Below are positions 1 through 8,445 of a stretch of 28,682 nucleotides of DNA, one piece after another (position 1 is the first letter of the stretch; every line of letters starts with the position of its first letter). A program made the position numbers and the translations under genes. This stretch comes from Clostridia bacterium (GTDB taxonomy: Bacteria; Bacillota; Clostridia; Oscillospirales; Acutalibacteraceae): contig CAAEIM010000233.1 in assembly GCA_900755995.1 (NCBI GenBank), positions 1 to 28,682 on the forward strand, in the 5' to 3' direction. The notes beneath the pieces are model-generated. The model did no database searches. It had not been told where the DNA came from and saw only the letters and a list, made by a program, of their open reading frames with translations.

Positions 1-14
1 GAATGAATTAAAAA

Positions 15-338
15 TCATTCAATTCCGAGAAGCTTCTTAGAAGCGGAAACAAGATTGTCTGCAATATTCTGAGCGTCCTCGTAGCTCTTGCCGACTGCTG
101 TGATGTAAGCCTTAATCTTTGGCTCAGTACCGCTCGGACGGATAATAACGCCGTTATCGCCCTCAAGACCAAATGAAATTACATTTGAGGTGGGGAGGTC
201 AATAGCTGTTTTCTCGCCTGTTACAGTGTCAAGCTCATACTTGAGCTGGTAGTCGGAAACCTTTATAACCTTTTTGCCATCAATCTCGGTAGGAAGATTT
301 TCTCTGATTTCAGCCATAATGCTGTTCATCTTCTGCAT
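15..338 (-). CDS. C-terminal fragment (domain 4) of a split phosphoglucomutase/phosphomannomutase
   Basis: This 107-residue ORF is the last domain of an alpha-D-phosphohexomutase. It carries the phosphate-binding loop RPSGTEPK at residues 67-74, which grips the substrate phosphate distal to the active serine. It lies in the same frame as the upstream 461-residue ORF and is separated from it only by a TAA (351-353) and four codons (GGG GCT GCA GGT). Family members usually continue through this point as FEGAxGM, so the TAA appears to replace a GAA Glu codon. The ATG at 336-338 has AAGGGG eight bases upstream, so reinitiation is possible and the piece could be made as a separate chain. Alternatives are an inactivating nonsense mutation or a sequence error. 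Identity as a phosphohexomutase domain is secure; whether it is expressed is not. Confidence 0.8.
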   Translation of the reverse strand: MQKMNSIMAEIRENLPTEIDGKKVIKVSDYQLKYELDTVTGEKTAIDLPTSNVISFGLEGDNGVIIRPSGTEPKIKAYITAVGKSYEDAQNIADNLVSASKKLLGIE

Positions 339-350
339 ACCTGCAGCCCC

Positions 351-1736
351 TTAAAATTCAAAAGCAGAGGTGTGGTTGAGGTAGTAGCCGTACTCGTCAT
401 AGAGAGAGTCGATTACCTGAGCAAGCGACTTGCCCTGCTTTTTGTAGAAAGCAGCCATTTCGCAAACAAGCATAGAAGCGACAACAGCGTCCTTGTCACG
501 CACATAGCTTCCTGCAAGGTAGCCGTAGCTCTCCTCAAAGCCGAAAACATATCTGTTTTCTTCGCCCTTCTTTTCCAGGTTGAGGATAATTTCGCCGATA
601 TACTTAAAGCCTGTAAGCACGTTTTTAAGTTCGCAGCCGTATTTTTCGCAGAGCTTATTTATGAGCTTTGTGGTAACAATAGTCTTAACAACAACAGGAT
701 TTTCAGGAAGTGTGCCGTTGTTTTTGCGTGAGGAGAGAATGTAGTCGGTAAGCATAATACCGTCCTCGTTGCCCGTGATAAGGCGGTAGCTTCCGTCATA
801 ATCCTTAACCGCAATACCAACACGGTCTGAGTCCGGGTCAGTGGCAAGAAGAAGGTCAGGCTGCACCTTTTCACAGAGGTCAAGTCCCTTTTGAAGTGCC
901 TCTTTAATTTCAGGATTAGGATATGGGCAGGTAGTGAAGTTGCCGTCAGGAAGCTCCTGCTCGGGAACTAATGTGATTTCCTCAACACCGATTTTGTTGA
1001 GAATCTTTCTTACAAGCTTGTTGCCTGCGCCGTTAAGAGGAGTATATACAACCTTTAGGTCCGCATCCTTGCATATTCCGGGATTTACCTGCTGCTCCAT
1101 TACCTTTTCAAGGTAGGTTTCATATACATCATCACTAACATACTCAATAAGACCGCTCTTTAAAGCCTCGTCAAGGTCAGCAATTTTAACATCGTTAAAC
1201 ATATCGAGCTTGCTGATTTCATCGTAAACAATGCCTGCGGCAACATCTGTCATCTGGCAGCCGTCCTCGCCGTAAGCCTTGTAGCCGTTGTATTTTGCAG
1301 GATTGTGGCTTGCAGTAACCATAATACCTGCCTGACACTTGAAGTATCTAACAAGATAAGAGAGTACAGGCGTCGGCTGTAATTCTGTTGTAATGTAAAC
1401 CTTAATTCCGTTTCCTGCAAGAACCCTTGCCGCCTCAATCATAAACAGGTCAGCCTTTATTCTGCTGTCGTGCGAGATTGCAACCGAACCGCTGCCATAC
1501 TTCTTAAGAATATAGTTAGCGAGTCCCTGAGTTGCCTGACGAACAACATAAATGTTCATTCTGTTTGTACCCGCACCGATAACGCCTCTGAGTCCTGCTG
1601 TACCAAAGGTGAGCGATGTGTAAAAACGCTCGTGAATTTCTTTTTCGTCACCCTTAATGCTTTCAAGCTCGGCAATAAGATCTGCGTCTTCAACAGCATA
1701 TTTGCACCATTCATTGTAAAGTTTCATAAAATCCAT
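351..1736 (-). CDS. Phosphoglucomutase/phosphomannomutase, N-terminal 461 residues (interrupted by TAA)
   Basis: This encodes domains 1-3 of an alpha-D-phosphohexomutase, which interconverts hexose 1- and 6-phosphates in the cytoplasm. The phosphoserine loop TASHNP is at residues 141-146, the Mg2+ loop DPDSDR at 300-305 and the sugar-binding GFEESYG at 399-405. The protein ends at an in-frame TAA just before domain 4, which continues in the ORF at 15-338. Intact members of this class are near 570 residues; 461 plus 4 codons plus 107 gives about that length. The start MDFMKL at 1736 was chosen because GGGGG lies six bases upstream; an extension back to 1781 lacks a site. The substrate (glucose or mannose phosphate) cannot be decided from sequence alone. 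Codon use and frame are otherwise undisturbed, suggesting a recent single change or a tolerated split. Confidence 0.88.
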   Translation of the reverse strand: MDFMKLYNEWCKYAVEDADLIAELESIKGDEKEIHERFYTSLTFGTAGLRGVIGAGTNRMNIYVVRQATQGLANYILKKYGSGSVAISHDSRIKADLFMIEAARVLAGNGIKVYITTELQPTPVLSYLVRYFKCQAGIMVTASHNPAKYNGYKAYGEDGCQMTDVAAGIVYDEISKLDMFNDVKIADLDEALKSGLIEYVSDDVYETYLEKVMEQQVNPGICKDADLKVVYTPLNGAGNKLVRKILNKIGVEEITLVPEQELPDGNFTTCPYPNPEIKEALQKGLDLCEKVQPDLLLATDPDSDRVGIAVKDYDGSYRLITGNEDGIMLTDYILSSRKNNGTLPENPVVVKTIVTTKLINKLCEKYGCELKNVLTGFKYIGEIILNLEKKGEENRYVFGFEESYGYLAGSYVRDKDAVVASMLVCEMAAFYKKQGKSLAQVIDSLYDEYGYYLNHTSAFEF

Positions 1737-1897
1737 AAATAACCCCCGAGATATATCTTTAAAGTAATAAATGCATTGCAAAATGTTAAGATTTATTTAA
1801 TTCAAAGCTATTTCAATATGATAGTATAGCATAATTTATATGGAAATTCAAGTAAATTTTTTTAGCTGTATGTGTTTGTAATTATAGATAAATTATA

Positions 1898-1948
1898 CGG
1901 GATGTTTGTATAATTATATTAAAAAGATACTGCCTGCTCGGGCTAAAA
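1898..1948 (+). repeat. Dispersed repeat copy A (CGGG-N-ACTGCCTGCTCGGGC)
   Basis: The 3' half, from ATACTGCC through CTCGGGCTAAAA (1927-1948), matches the copy at 25264-25285 at 21 of 22 positions. Upstream is CGGGAT, a looser match to the CGGGYA start seen in the other copies. The copy overlaps the stop codon of the acyltransferase gene (1943-1945), so the end of that gene is formed by the repeat. Confidence 0.55.
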
Positions 1949-3064
1949 GTTTTTAGATTTTATAGCAGATTTTATTTTATTGTAGCAAAATTCAAAGCCT
2001 GATTCTATCAGGTTCAGTATGAATGAAGCAAGCATTGCGCTCACAAATACCCAGAGCACCATCAGCGGCATAAACGGAAAACGGGAATAAAAATCTGCCG
2101 TGTTTGCGTTTAATACCTCATAATAGTAAATTGCGTCAAATATAAACGATACTAAATACGCTCCGAGCACAAGGTCGGAAATTTTCCAGAGTGTAAATTT
2201 CAGCTTGACGTTAATATTCTCAAGCTTAAGATTTTTAATTATCAGGAAAAGGAGAATCGACATAACATACGGTTCAAAGCCGCTCCAATAAACATAGTTG
2301 CCCGTAATAAAATTGCCGCCGAAGCTTCTGTAATAATTAAATGTGCCAAAGCCAAATGCACATACTATGAGCGCAATGATAAGGATTGGAGTTTTTATTT
2401 TTGTGCCGAACTCTCTGATATAGCAGCCGGTAAAATAGTAGGTGATAGGGTAAATGCCTACCCACCAATCAGGAACAGTAGCCTGAAGCTCAGTTGATGA
2501 GGCGGGGTTTGCCCACCATTCCGGAGAGTCAAATTTAAACGAATTGAAAAGCGACGGCAGTATCGTAAGCACAATTAAGGTTATCATCAGAATGTTTTTC
2601 TGCTTTCGGCTTTCAAGGTTCTTGTATATCAGATTAAGGAAGGGCACAAGCAAAAACAAGCCTATGTACATTTCAATGTACCAAGAGTAGTTTGCACCCG
2701 TAAAATCCAGAATCCCCATAAAGAAAGACAGAGTGTCAAGCGCATAAACACCTATGCAGGATTTGTAAATTATGCAGGCAATCGCAGCCAAAATGTAGAT
2801 TATAACAGTTTTTCTTATGCCGGAATAATACCCCTTTTTCAGTGTTTTATTGCATAACAGAAAGCCTGAAAGTATCATAAACAGAGGAACGCACACCGAA
2901 AAAAAGGTGCGCAGAACCGTTGCAAAGTACATTTCAACCGTGTCCTCAGTTGTTTTGTAAAACCCCGTATGATAAAAAAAGTGAATACAAATTACACAGA
3001 TAAGAGCTGTAATTCTGAGAATATCCATAGACGGATTTCTATTCTTCATTTTTTCAAGATTCAT
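1943..3064 (-). CDS. Acyltransferase-3 family membrane protein (OafA/WecH-like)
   Basis: This roughly 373-residue integral membrane protein begins with the typical acyltransferase-3 signature: a short basic N-terminus followed by MDILRITALICVICIHFF, containing the conserved R and H of the first helix. About ten hydrophobic helices follow. Family members transfer acetyl, succinyl or other acyl groups from acyl-CoA to surface polysaccharides, teichoic acids or lipids at the membrane. Downstream of a GtrB-like glycosyltransferase on the same strand, it probably decorates a cell-surface glycan. The start is uncertain: ATG 3064 has only a weak AGAGTG site, and GTG 3073 is an alternative. A hairpin lies between the two genes, so co-transcription may be partial. 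The acceptor cannot be inferred. Confidence 0.85.
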   Translation of the reverse strand: MNLEKMKNRNPSMDILRITALICVICIHFFYHTGFYKTTEDTVEMYFATVLRTFFSVCVPLFMILSGFLLCNKTLKKGYYSGIRKTVIIYILAAIACIIYKSCIGVYALDTLSFFMGILDFTGANYSWYIEMYIGLFLLVPFLNLIYKNLESRKQKNILMITLIVLTILPSLFNSFKFDSPEWWANPASSTELQATVPDWWVGIYPITYYFTGCYIREFGTKIKTPILIIALIVCAFGFGTFNYYRSFGGNFITGNYVYWSGFEPYVMSILLFLIIKNLKLENINVKLKFTLWKISDLVLGAYLVSFIFDAIYYYEVLNANTADFYSRFPFMPLMVLWVFVSAMLASFILNLIESGFEFCYNKIKSAIKSKNF

Positions 3065-3093
3065 TGTTATCACTCTGATTGTTACCCCTTTTT

Positions 3094-3130
3094 AAATGCC
3101 TCCCGTAAATCTGCGGAAGGCATTTTTTAA
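3094..3130. terminator. Hairpin between glycosyltransferase and acyltransferase genes
   Basis: AAATGCCT pairs with AGGCATTT, extended by CCG/CGG after one mismatch, with a T6 run on the plus side. On the minus strand (the direction of the flanking genes) the T tract is weak, so it is more likely an attenuating hairpin than a full stop. Confidence 0.4.
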
Positions 3131-3170
3131 TTAATAATATAAATTAAGCTTATAAAATGTTCGTAATATG

Positions 3171-4115
3171 CTAATCCTCCAAAAATTGTTCAACAATAAA
3201 TCTCGGACGTCTTTTAACCTCCAGATAAATCTTGCCTATATATTCACCGATAATACCGATAGCCAAAATCTGAAGTCCGCCGATTGCCCATATGGAGCAG
3301 AGAATACTTGCCCAGCCGCTTACCGCAAATCCGCAAAAATAGCTGATAAGTGAGTATAATATCATTATAATGCTTACAGCAAACACAACTGCGCCAAGCC
3401 CCGTAATGAATCGTATAGGCTGAATACTCAGCGAGGTAATTCCCTCCCACGCAAGGGCAAGCATTTTTTTGAGCGGATATTTGCTTTCGCCGGCGAGCCT
3501 TTCAAAGCGTTCGTATTTAACAATGTCGGACTTATATCCGATAAGAGGAATCATACCTCTTAAAAAAATATTGGTTTCTTTGTACTCGGCAAAGGCATTT
3601 AAGGCTCTTTTGCTCATAAGTCTGAAATCTGCGTGGTTAAAAATAACCTTTGCTCCCATCTTGTTGAGGATTTTGTAAAAAGCCTCAGCCGTAAATCTTT
3701 TAAAGAAAGTATCTGTTTTACGCTTTGAGCGCACACCGTAAACCACGTCACAGCCGTTCTCGTACTTTTCAACCATTTCATCAAATGTATTAATATCATC
3801 CTGCAAGTCGGCATCTATTGAAATAACAGCGTCAGCCTTGTCTTTTAAGGTGATAAGACCGCAGAGCAGGGCGTTCTGGTGTCCTCTGTTGCGTGTGAGC
3901 TTTATCCCCTGAAATAGGGGGTTTTCGCTGTGAAGCTCAGAAATTATGCTCCAGGTTTTGTCCTTTGAGCCGTCATCTATAAAAACAATTTTACTGTCGC
4001 TTGTAATTTTGCCCTCCGCCATCATTGTGTTGAATTTATCAGAGAGCTTTTTTGCCGAAACCCTGAGGACTTCCTCCTCGTTGTAGCAGGGAATGGCAAG
4101 GTATAGTTTAGTCAT
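3171..4115 (-). CDS. Family 2 glycosyltransferase, GtrB/DPM1-like, with two C-terminal TM helices
   Basis: A 314-residue GT-A enzyme. It starts LYLAIPCYNEEE, has FIDDGSKDKT near residue 47 (nucleotide binding) and SIDADLQDD near 100 (the metal-binding DXD-type site). The C-terminal third has two long hydrophobic helices (about residues 230-295) and a basic tail. This matches the polyprenyl-phosphate glycosyltransferases, which load a sugar from UDP- or GDP-sugar onto undecaprenyl phosphate at the inner face of the membrane. The start at ATG 4115 is set by GGAGG five bases upstream; a TTG at 4127 would lie in the ribosome site. It is followed on the same strand by the acyltransferase, suggesting a small glycan-modification unit. 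The sugar is unknown. Confidence 0.88.
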   Translation of the reverse strand: MTKLYLAIPCYNEEEVLRVSAKKLSDKFNTMMAEGKITSDSKIVFIDDGSKDKTWSIISELHSENPLFQGIKLTRNRGHQNALLCGLITLKDKADAVISIDADLQDDINTFDEMVEKYENGCDVVYGVRSKRKTDTFFKRFTAEAFYKILNKMGAKVIFNHADFRLMSKRALNAFAEYKETNIFLRGMIPLIGYKSDIVKYERFERLAGESKYPLKKMLALAWEGITSLSIQPIRFITGLGAVVFAVSIIMILYSLISYFCGFAVSGWASILCSIWAIGGLQILAIGIIGEYIGKIYLEVKRRPRFIVEQFLED

Positions 4116-4280
4116 AGTAGCCTCCAAATATTTCCAATTCAGAATTATTCAATTATACTATCTATTATATAACTTAAATATATCAAAGTCAATAACAGTA
4201 ATAACAGCGCAATACCTCTTGAAATTGCGAATATTTGAAACAGAAAACAGAGAAATTTTAATAAAATAGTAAAATTACTC

Positions 4281-4309
4281 TTGTAAAGGGTGAATTATTG
4301 TATTATAAT
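4281..4309 (+). promoter_or_regulatory. Sigma-A-type promoter for pfkA
   Basis: TTGTAA (4281-4286), a 17-base spacer, and TATAAT (4304-4309) lie 33 bases before the pfkA start. Confidence 0.65.
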
Positions 4310-4342
4310 TAGAGAAGTAAAAAACCTTTGGAGGTAAAACAA

Positions 4343-5311
4343 ATGGCTCAGAAATCAATAGCAGTTTTAACAAGCGGCGGCGACGCCCCCGGTATGAATG
4401 CGGCTGTAAGGTCGGTTGTTCGTGCCGGTATAAATAAAGGAATGAGAGTTTACGGTGTTTATCGTGGATACAACGGCTTATTAAACGGTGATGTTCAGGA
4501 GATGAACCTTCGCAGTGTTTCCGATATTATAGGCTTTGGCGGCACAATGCTTTATACTGCAAGAAGTGATGAATACGCTACTCCGCAGGGTATCAAGAAG
4601 GCTGCGAATTTTTGCAGAAGTATTGATGTTTCGGGCGTTGTTGTAATCGGCGGTGACGGCTCGTTTAAGGGTGCCCGTGCGCTCACAAACGCAGGCATCA
4701 ACTGTATCGGTATTCCGGGTACTATTGATAATGATATTGCTTGTTCAGAATATACAGTAGGCTTTGACACAGCAATGAATACAGCTATTCAGATGGTTGA
4801 CCGTATTCGTGACACAGCTCAGTCGCACGACCGCTGCTCAATCGTTGAGGTAATGGGCAGACGCTGCGGCGATATTGCTTTACAGACAGGTATTGCAACA
4901 GGCGCAACAGCTATTCTTGTTCCCGAAATTCCTTACAACATTGAAAAAGATGTAATTGAGAGAATTGTAAACACTCAGAAAACAGGTAAAAAGCACTTTA
5001 TTGTTGTAGTTGCAGAGGGCGTAGGCAAGGTTGGAGAGCTTGCAAGCTATGTTGAAAAAAGACTCGGAATTGAAACCCGTGCTACAATTCTCGGTCATGT
5101 ACAGCGTGGCGGTTCACCTACACTTCGTGACAGAGTTGTTGCAAGTCAGATGGGCTTCAGGGCTGTTGAGCTGCTTGAGCAGAACATAGGCAACCGTGTA
5201 GTTGCTATGAACGGCGGTAAGATTGTTGACCTCGACATCAACGAGGCACTTGATATGAAGCGTGTATTTGACGAGAACCTTTATAAGATTGCTATGACAA
5301 TCTCTATTTGA
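4343..5311 (+). CDS. pfkA: ATP-dependent 6-phosphofructokinase
   Basis: A 322-residue enzyme of the bacterial PfkA type, phosphorylating fructose 6-phosphate to the 1,6-bisphosphate in glycolysis. It shows the N-terminal TSGGDAPGMNAA, the ATP/Mg2+ loop GGDGSFKG, the catalytic PGTIDNDI, the substrate-binding MGRRCGDIAL and GGSPTLRDR near the C-terminus. Its length is the usual 320. The glycine of GGDGS is the residue associated with ATP rather than pyrophosphate use. The start ATG 4343 has GGAGG a suitable distance upstream. It has its own promoter and is followed by a good terminator, so it is probably monocistronic. Confidence 0.97.
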   Translation: MAQKSIAVLTSGGDAPGMNAAVRSVVRAGINKGMRVYGVYRGYNGLLNGDVQEMNLRSVSDIIGFGGTMLYTARSDEYATPQGIKKAANFCRSIDVSGVVVIGGDGSFKGARALTNAGINCIGIPGTIDNDIACSEYTVGFDTAMNTAIQMVDRIRDTAQSHDRCSIVEVMGRRCGDIALQTGIATGATAILVPEIPYNIEKDVIERIVNTQKTGKKHFIVVVAEGVGKVGELASYVEKRLGIETRATILGHVQRGGSPTLRDRVVASQMGFRAVELLEQNIGNRVVAMNGGKIVDLDINEALDMKRVFDENLYKIAMTISI

Positions 5312-5343
5312 TGTTTACTTAAATTTTATCAGTGAATTTTATG

Positions 5344-5380
5344 TCGGGGCGGACTATGTTCGCCCTGATTTTGTATTCTT
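5344..5380 (+). terminator. Rho-independent terminator after pfkA
   Basis: TCGGGGCG (5344-5351) pairs with CGCCCTGA (5361-5368) around a 9-base loop, followed by TTTTGTATTCTT. Confidence 0.75.
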
Positions 5381-5402
5381 ATATTGAAAGGATTTTCGCC
5401 TT

Positions 5403-6875
5403 ATGATAACCTCGCAGCAGGAATTGACAAATAATATGATTTTTTATTCGGTTTGTGTGTCAGACTTTGAAAAGCTTGATTTTAAGAATGATGCGCTTGC
5501 CGGAGTCCGTGCAAATTATTTTAACTCAAATCACCGCTCTCAGGCAGAGGATACGGATATTGCAATGGATGGTGTTTCCTACAAGCTTTCATATAAGATG
5601 AGCAAGCACCAGCCCTTACAGTGGAAGGTTACCAAAAATCTGCGGCCGTATCAGTCTGTAAAGCGTGAAACAGGCGGAATTTACTGCGTGAGGTATTATA
5701 CAGAAAATGCAAACGTTTATAAAAAACAATTTTTTGACAGCTCTCATCTTTGGATAAGAACTGAATATTTTTGCAGGGATACAGAGGGGAAGAGGCTTTG
5801 CACCGTTTCCCCAAAAAAGCTGACCGGTATTATAGCCATAGAAAAAATCACGTTCAGCAACAACCGCAAGGTGAGTTGCGAAACGCTGTTTCCCTCTGAC
5901 AAAAATCCCCAGAACAATGCTGCGGCGCTTGTGTATTCAAATAACGGAATGATTTGGTATGACAGCTCGTTTGCGCCCAAAGCCTTTGCAGACTCAAATC
6001 AAAATGTCGAAAGCGATTCGGATGAGGGTAAGCTCAGGCTTGAGGCTGATATGTTTTTACCCGACTATAATCCCGAAAATCCGTTGGATTTAGCTTCTGC
6101 CGAGTATCTTGAAGATACATTTACCGAGCCTGTCACGGAAATTACGGCTTATGACAGAATTGAAAAAATCCTTGAGGAGGCTCACAAGACCAATAAAAAT
6201 CTGTTCGGTCAGATAATTGAACATTCAGGCATTGAAAACGATATGCAGGAAGTTCCCTGCGACAATAAGCCCCGTGACGAAACTATTGCCGAGAGTGCTG
6301 CAGCCGCAAAGGAAATTCCTATAGAAAAATCCGCACCTGCGGATATAAATGAAAAACAGCCGCAGGAAGAAATGAATGATGAGAATGCAAGCGTAGTTCC
6401 TGCCGATGAGGAAAAGAAATCTGATGCAGTGGTAAGCACTGCTTCCGGTGATTATGTATATTATGGCTCAGTAGATGAAAGCGGACTGCGCTCAGGCAGG
6501 GGCAGAACCGAAGCTCCAAACGGAATAACTGCCTATGACGGCGAATATGCTCAGGGTAAGCGTGACGGTTTTGGAGTATTCTACTATAAAAACGGCGATA
6601 TTAATTATGTGGGCGAGTGGAAGGAAAATCAGCGCAGCGGCGCAGGCGTAGGCTACAGAACCTCTGACGGCACTATGCACCTTGGCAGATGGGAGAATAA
6701 TTCTCCGAGCGGCTATGGTGCAAGGTTTGACAAAAGCGGCTTGTTTATTGATGTTGCCGATTACAAAAACGGGGTTAAAAACGGAAAATGCATTTCATTA
6801 GACGAAAACGGCAATTTCTACATTTCATTCTGGGAAAACGGAAAGAAAATTTCAGAGCATATAATAGAATGGTGA
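5403..6875 (+). CDS. MORN-repeat protein with uncharacterised N-terminal domain
   Basis: A 490-residue protein in three parts. Residues 1 to about 210 form a folded-looking domain I do not recognise. About 210-350 is an acidic, Ala/Glu/Pro-rich low-complexity linker. From about 350 to the end are several MORN-type repeats (units such as YDGEYAQGKRDGFGVFYYKNG and YVGEWKENQRSGAG, with their G-x-G and aromatic pattern). There is no signal peptide or membrane helix, so it is probably cytoplasmic or peripheral. MORN repeats in bacteria are usually scaffolding or binding modules; the role here is unknown. AAAGGA about ten bases upstream supports the ATG. It is followed after four bases by the mscS-like gene, so the two are likely co-transcribed. 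Confidence 0.8.
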   Translation: MITSQQELTNNMIFYSVCVSDFEKLDFKNDALAGVRANYFNSNHRSQAEDTDIAMDGVSYKLSYKMSKHQPLQWKVTKNLRPYQSVKRETGGIYCVRYYTENANVYKKQFFDSSHLWIRTEYFCRDTEGKRLCTVSPKKLTGIIAIEKITFSNNRKVSCETLFPSDKNPQNNAAALVYSNNGMIWYDSSFAPKAFADSNQNVESDSDEGKLRLEADMFLPDYNPENPLDLASAEYLEDTFTEPVTEITAYDRIEKILEEAHKTNKNLFGQIIEHSGIENDMQEVPCDNKPRDETIAESAAAAKEIPIEKSAPADINEKQPQEEMNDENASVVPADEEKKSDAVVSTASGDYVYYGSVDESGLRSGRGRTEAPNGITAYDGEYAQGKRDGFGVFYYKNGDINYVGEWKENQRSGAGVGYRTSDGTMHLGRWENNSPSGYGARFDKSGLFIDVADYKNGVKNGKCISLDENGNFYISFWENGKKISEHIIEW

Positions 6876-6879
6876 TATA

Positions 6880-7686
6880 ATGGGAGATTTTGATTTTATA
6901 GCAGCATTTGATTCTTTTTCAGAAAAATATTTACCTAAAATTATTATTTTTCTGTTGGTTATAGTAATTGGCTCAGTGCTTGTGAAATTTTTGCTGAAGC
7001 TCATAAAAAAGATTATGAACAAAAGCAAGGTTGAGCATACGGTCAATACCTTTATTTACTCAATTATAAAAATTCTTGCCTATGCGATTGTGGTTATTAC
7101 TGCACTCTCAACAATCGGAGTGAATGTGACGTCAATTATAACAACATTTGCAGCGGCGGCAATTACCGCAGGTCTTGCCTTGCAGGAATCGCTCAGCAAT
7201 ATCGCAAGCGGCGTTGTGATTTTAATGAGCAAGCCTTTTGTGGCGGGCGATATTCTTGAATTTGAGGACGTAAAAGGATATGTAATGAGTATTAAGATTT
7301 TCTCTACTCAGATACATACGTTTGACAACAAAATTGTTAATATCCCCAATTCACGGCTCACCGCTAATAATGTGACAAACTGCACAAGCCAGACAAACCG
7401 CAGAGTTGACCTTTCATATACCGTGGGCTATGATTCTGACATTGATTTGGTGAGAAAAATAATTCTTGACCTTGCCAAAGGTGACGAAAGAGTTATGAAA
7501 GCCCCCGAGCCAAAGGTATATGTTGACAAGCACCTTGACAGCGGAGTGCAGATAGTTGCGTGGGTATGGGTAAATCCCGATGATTATTACGGTGTTTACT
7601 ATATGATGCAGGAAAATGTATTGAAGCAGTTCCAAAAACAGGGTGTGAATATTCCATATCCGCATATTCAGCTTATAAAAGATTAA
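6880..7686 (+). CDS. Small-conductance mechanosensitive channel, MscS family
   Basis: A 268-residue member of the three-helix MscS class, opening under membrane tension to release solutes on hypo-osmotic shock. Hydrophobic helices lie near residues 17-40, 60-82 and 85-115. The third is the pore-lining helix, rich in Ala/Gly and ending ALQESLSNIASG. The beta domain follows (FVAGDILEF, then IPNSRLTANNV) with an alpha-beta C-terminal domain, the normal order and length. The start lies four bases after the MORN gene stop, indicating translational coupling, and a terminator follows. The MORN neighbour might be functionally linked, but that is inference. Confidence 0.95.
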   Translation: MGDFDFIAAFDSFSEKYLPKIIIFLLVIVIGSVLVKFLLKLIKKIMNKSKVEHTVNTFIYSIIKILAYAIVVITALSTIGVNVTSIITTFAAAAITAGLALQESLSNIASGVVILMSKPFVAGDILEFEDVKGYVMSIKIFSTQIHTFDNKIVNIPNSRLTANNVTNCTSQTNRRVDLSYTVGYDSDIDLVRKIILDLAKGDERVMKAPEPKVYVDKHLDSGVQIVAWVWVNPDDYYGVYYMMQENVLKQFQKQGVNIPYPHIQLIKD

Positions 7687-7718
7687 AAATTCATAAAATT
7701 AAAATAATTGTTAAAAAT

Positions 7719-7754
7719 AATAGTGCCTGAATAAAAGGGCACTATTTTTGTTTT
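7719..7754 (+). terminator. Terminator after the mscS-like gene
   Basis: AATAGTGCC (7719-7727) pairs with GGCACTATT (7738-7746) and runs into a T-rich tail. Confidence 0.75.
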
Positions 7755-7766
7755 AAGGATGATTTT

Positions 7767-8084
7767 ATGAAAAGAATAATAGCTATATTTCTTGCTGTTG
7801 CTGCATTTACCGCCGTTTCAACGGGCTGCGGCAATAATAACAACAATTCAAAGAATGAAACCTCGGCTTCTACAAGCGTCACTCAGGACAATACCAAGGA
7901 TAATTCAGATGTCAACAGCTCTGAGGACGCAGGCAGAGTGAGGGATAATGACGGAATTATCGGCAATGAGGACTACGAAAACAACGATAACGGCATAATT
8001 GATGACGCAGGGGATTTTGTTGAGGACGGAATTGAAGGAGTAGCCACAGTCGCAAGCGAAGTTGTAAGCGATGTGATGCATTAA
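7767..8084 (+). CDS. Small Asn/Asp-rich lipoprotein of unknown function
   Basis: A 105-residue protein with a lipoprotein signal peptide: MKRI, a hydrophobic stretch, then the lipobox VSTGC with the acylated Cys at about residue 21. The mature part starts with an Asn run (GNNNNNSKN) and is Ser/Thr/Asn/Asp-rich, acidic and probably disordered. No domain is recognised. It is predicted to be tethered to the outer face of the cytoplasmic membrane. Since a terminator stands 13 bases upstream of the start, expression needs readthrough or a promoter I could not identify; AAGGA precedes the ATG. Confidence 0.75.
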   Translation: MKRIIAIFLAVAAFTAVSTGCGNNNNNSKNETSASTSVTQDNTKDNSDVNSSEDAGRVRDNDGIIGNEDYENNDNGIIDDAGDFVEDGIEGVATVASEVVSDVMH

Positions 8085-8085
8085 G

Positions 8086-8120
8086 CTAAAACGGACGTGT
8101 GAAAGCGTCCGTTTTAGTTT
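8086..8120 (+). terminator. Strong terminator after the lipoprotein gene
   Basis: A perfect 12-bp stem (CTAAAACGGACG at 8086-8097 with its complement at 8106-8117) around an 8-base loop, followed by T residues. It begins right after the stop codon. Confidence 0.85.
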
Positions 8121-8148
8121 ATGGAAATATTTTTTCAAAAGTGATTTT

Positions 8149-8420
8149 CGGGCATTTTAAGCTTGGCATAAGCAAGACTGTCTGCTTGCTGAAACAATGT
8201 ATGCCGTTTATCAAAGTGAACAAGAGGACAGTTAGAACGGGGAACCCCCGGCGAGGGTTCCCCACGAAAAACAGTCCACCGGACTGTTTTTCTCCCCTCC
8301 TGCGCTTGTTTAAGCAGCAGCGGGGCGTTGCCCCACACCCCACCGCCTTTTGAAAAAGGCGGGCGAAAACTTTTTTCCTCGAGAAGACAGTCTGTTTTAA
8401 TTCAAAACTTTTTGTGCCCG
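8149..8420. repeat. Composite hairpin element with imperfect terminal inverted repeats (MITE/REP-like)
   Basis: This fills the gene-free stretch between the lipoprotein and sigE. The left end (8149-8187, plus) and right end (8378-8420, minus) are inverted copies of one repeat: CGGGCA, 22-23 bases, ACTGTCT, then a CT-rich end. Between them are GC-rich hairpins in a row: AGCAAG/CTTGCT (8171-8190), GGGGAACCC/GGGTTCCCC (8239-8263), a perfect 12-bp stem with a 3-base loop (8266-8292), GGGGC/GCCCC (8322-8334), and CCGCCTTTT/AAAAGGCGG (8343-8362). ORFs across it are artefacts of symmetry. It probably also ends transcription of the convergent genes. No transposase is present; mobility is inference. 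Confidence 0.6.
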
Positions 8421-8445
8421 GAATTTAGTTTTATTTAACCTTTTG

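Noticed and set aside
8099..8353. Overlapping ORFs on both strands in the hairpin block
   Set aside because: They arise from the palindromic repeats; no ribosome site and no protein-like composition.
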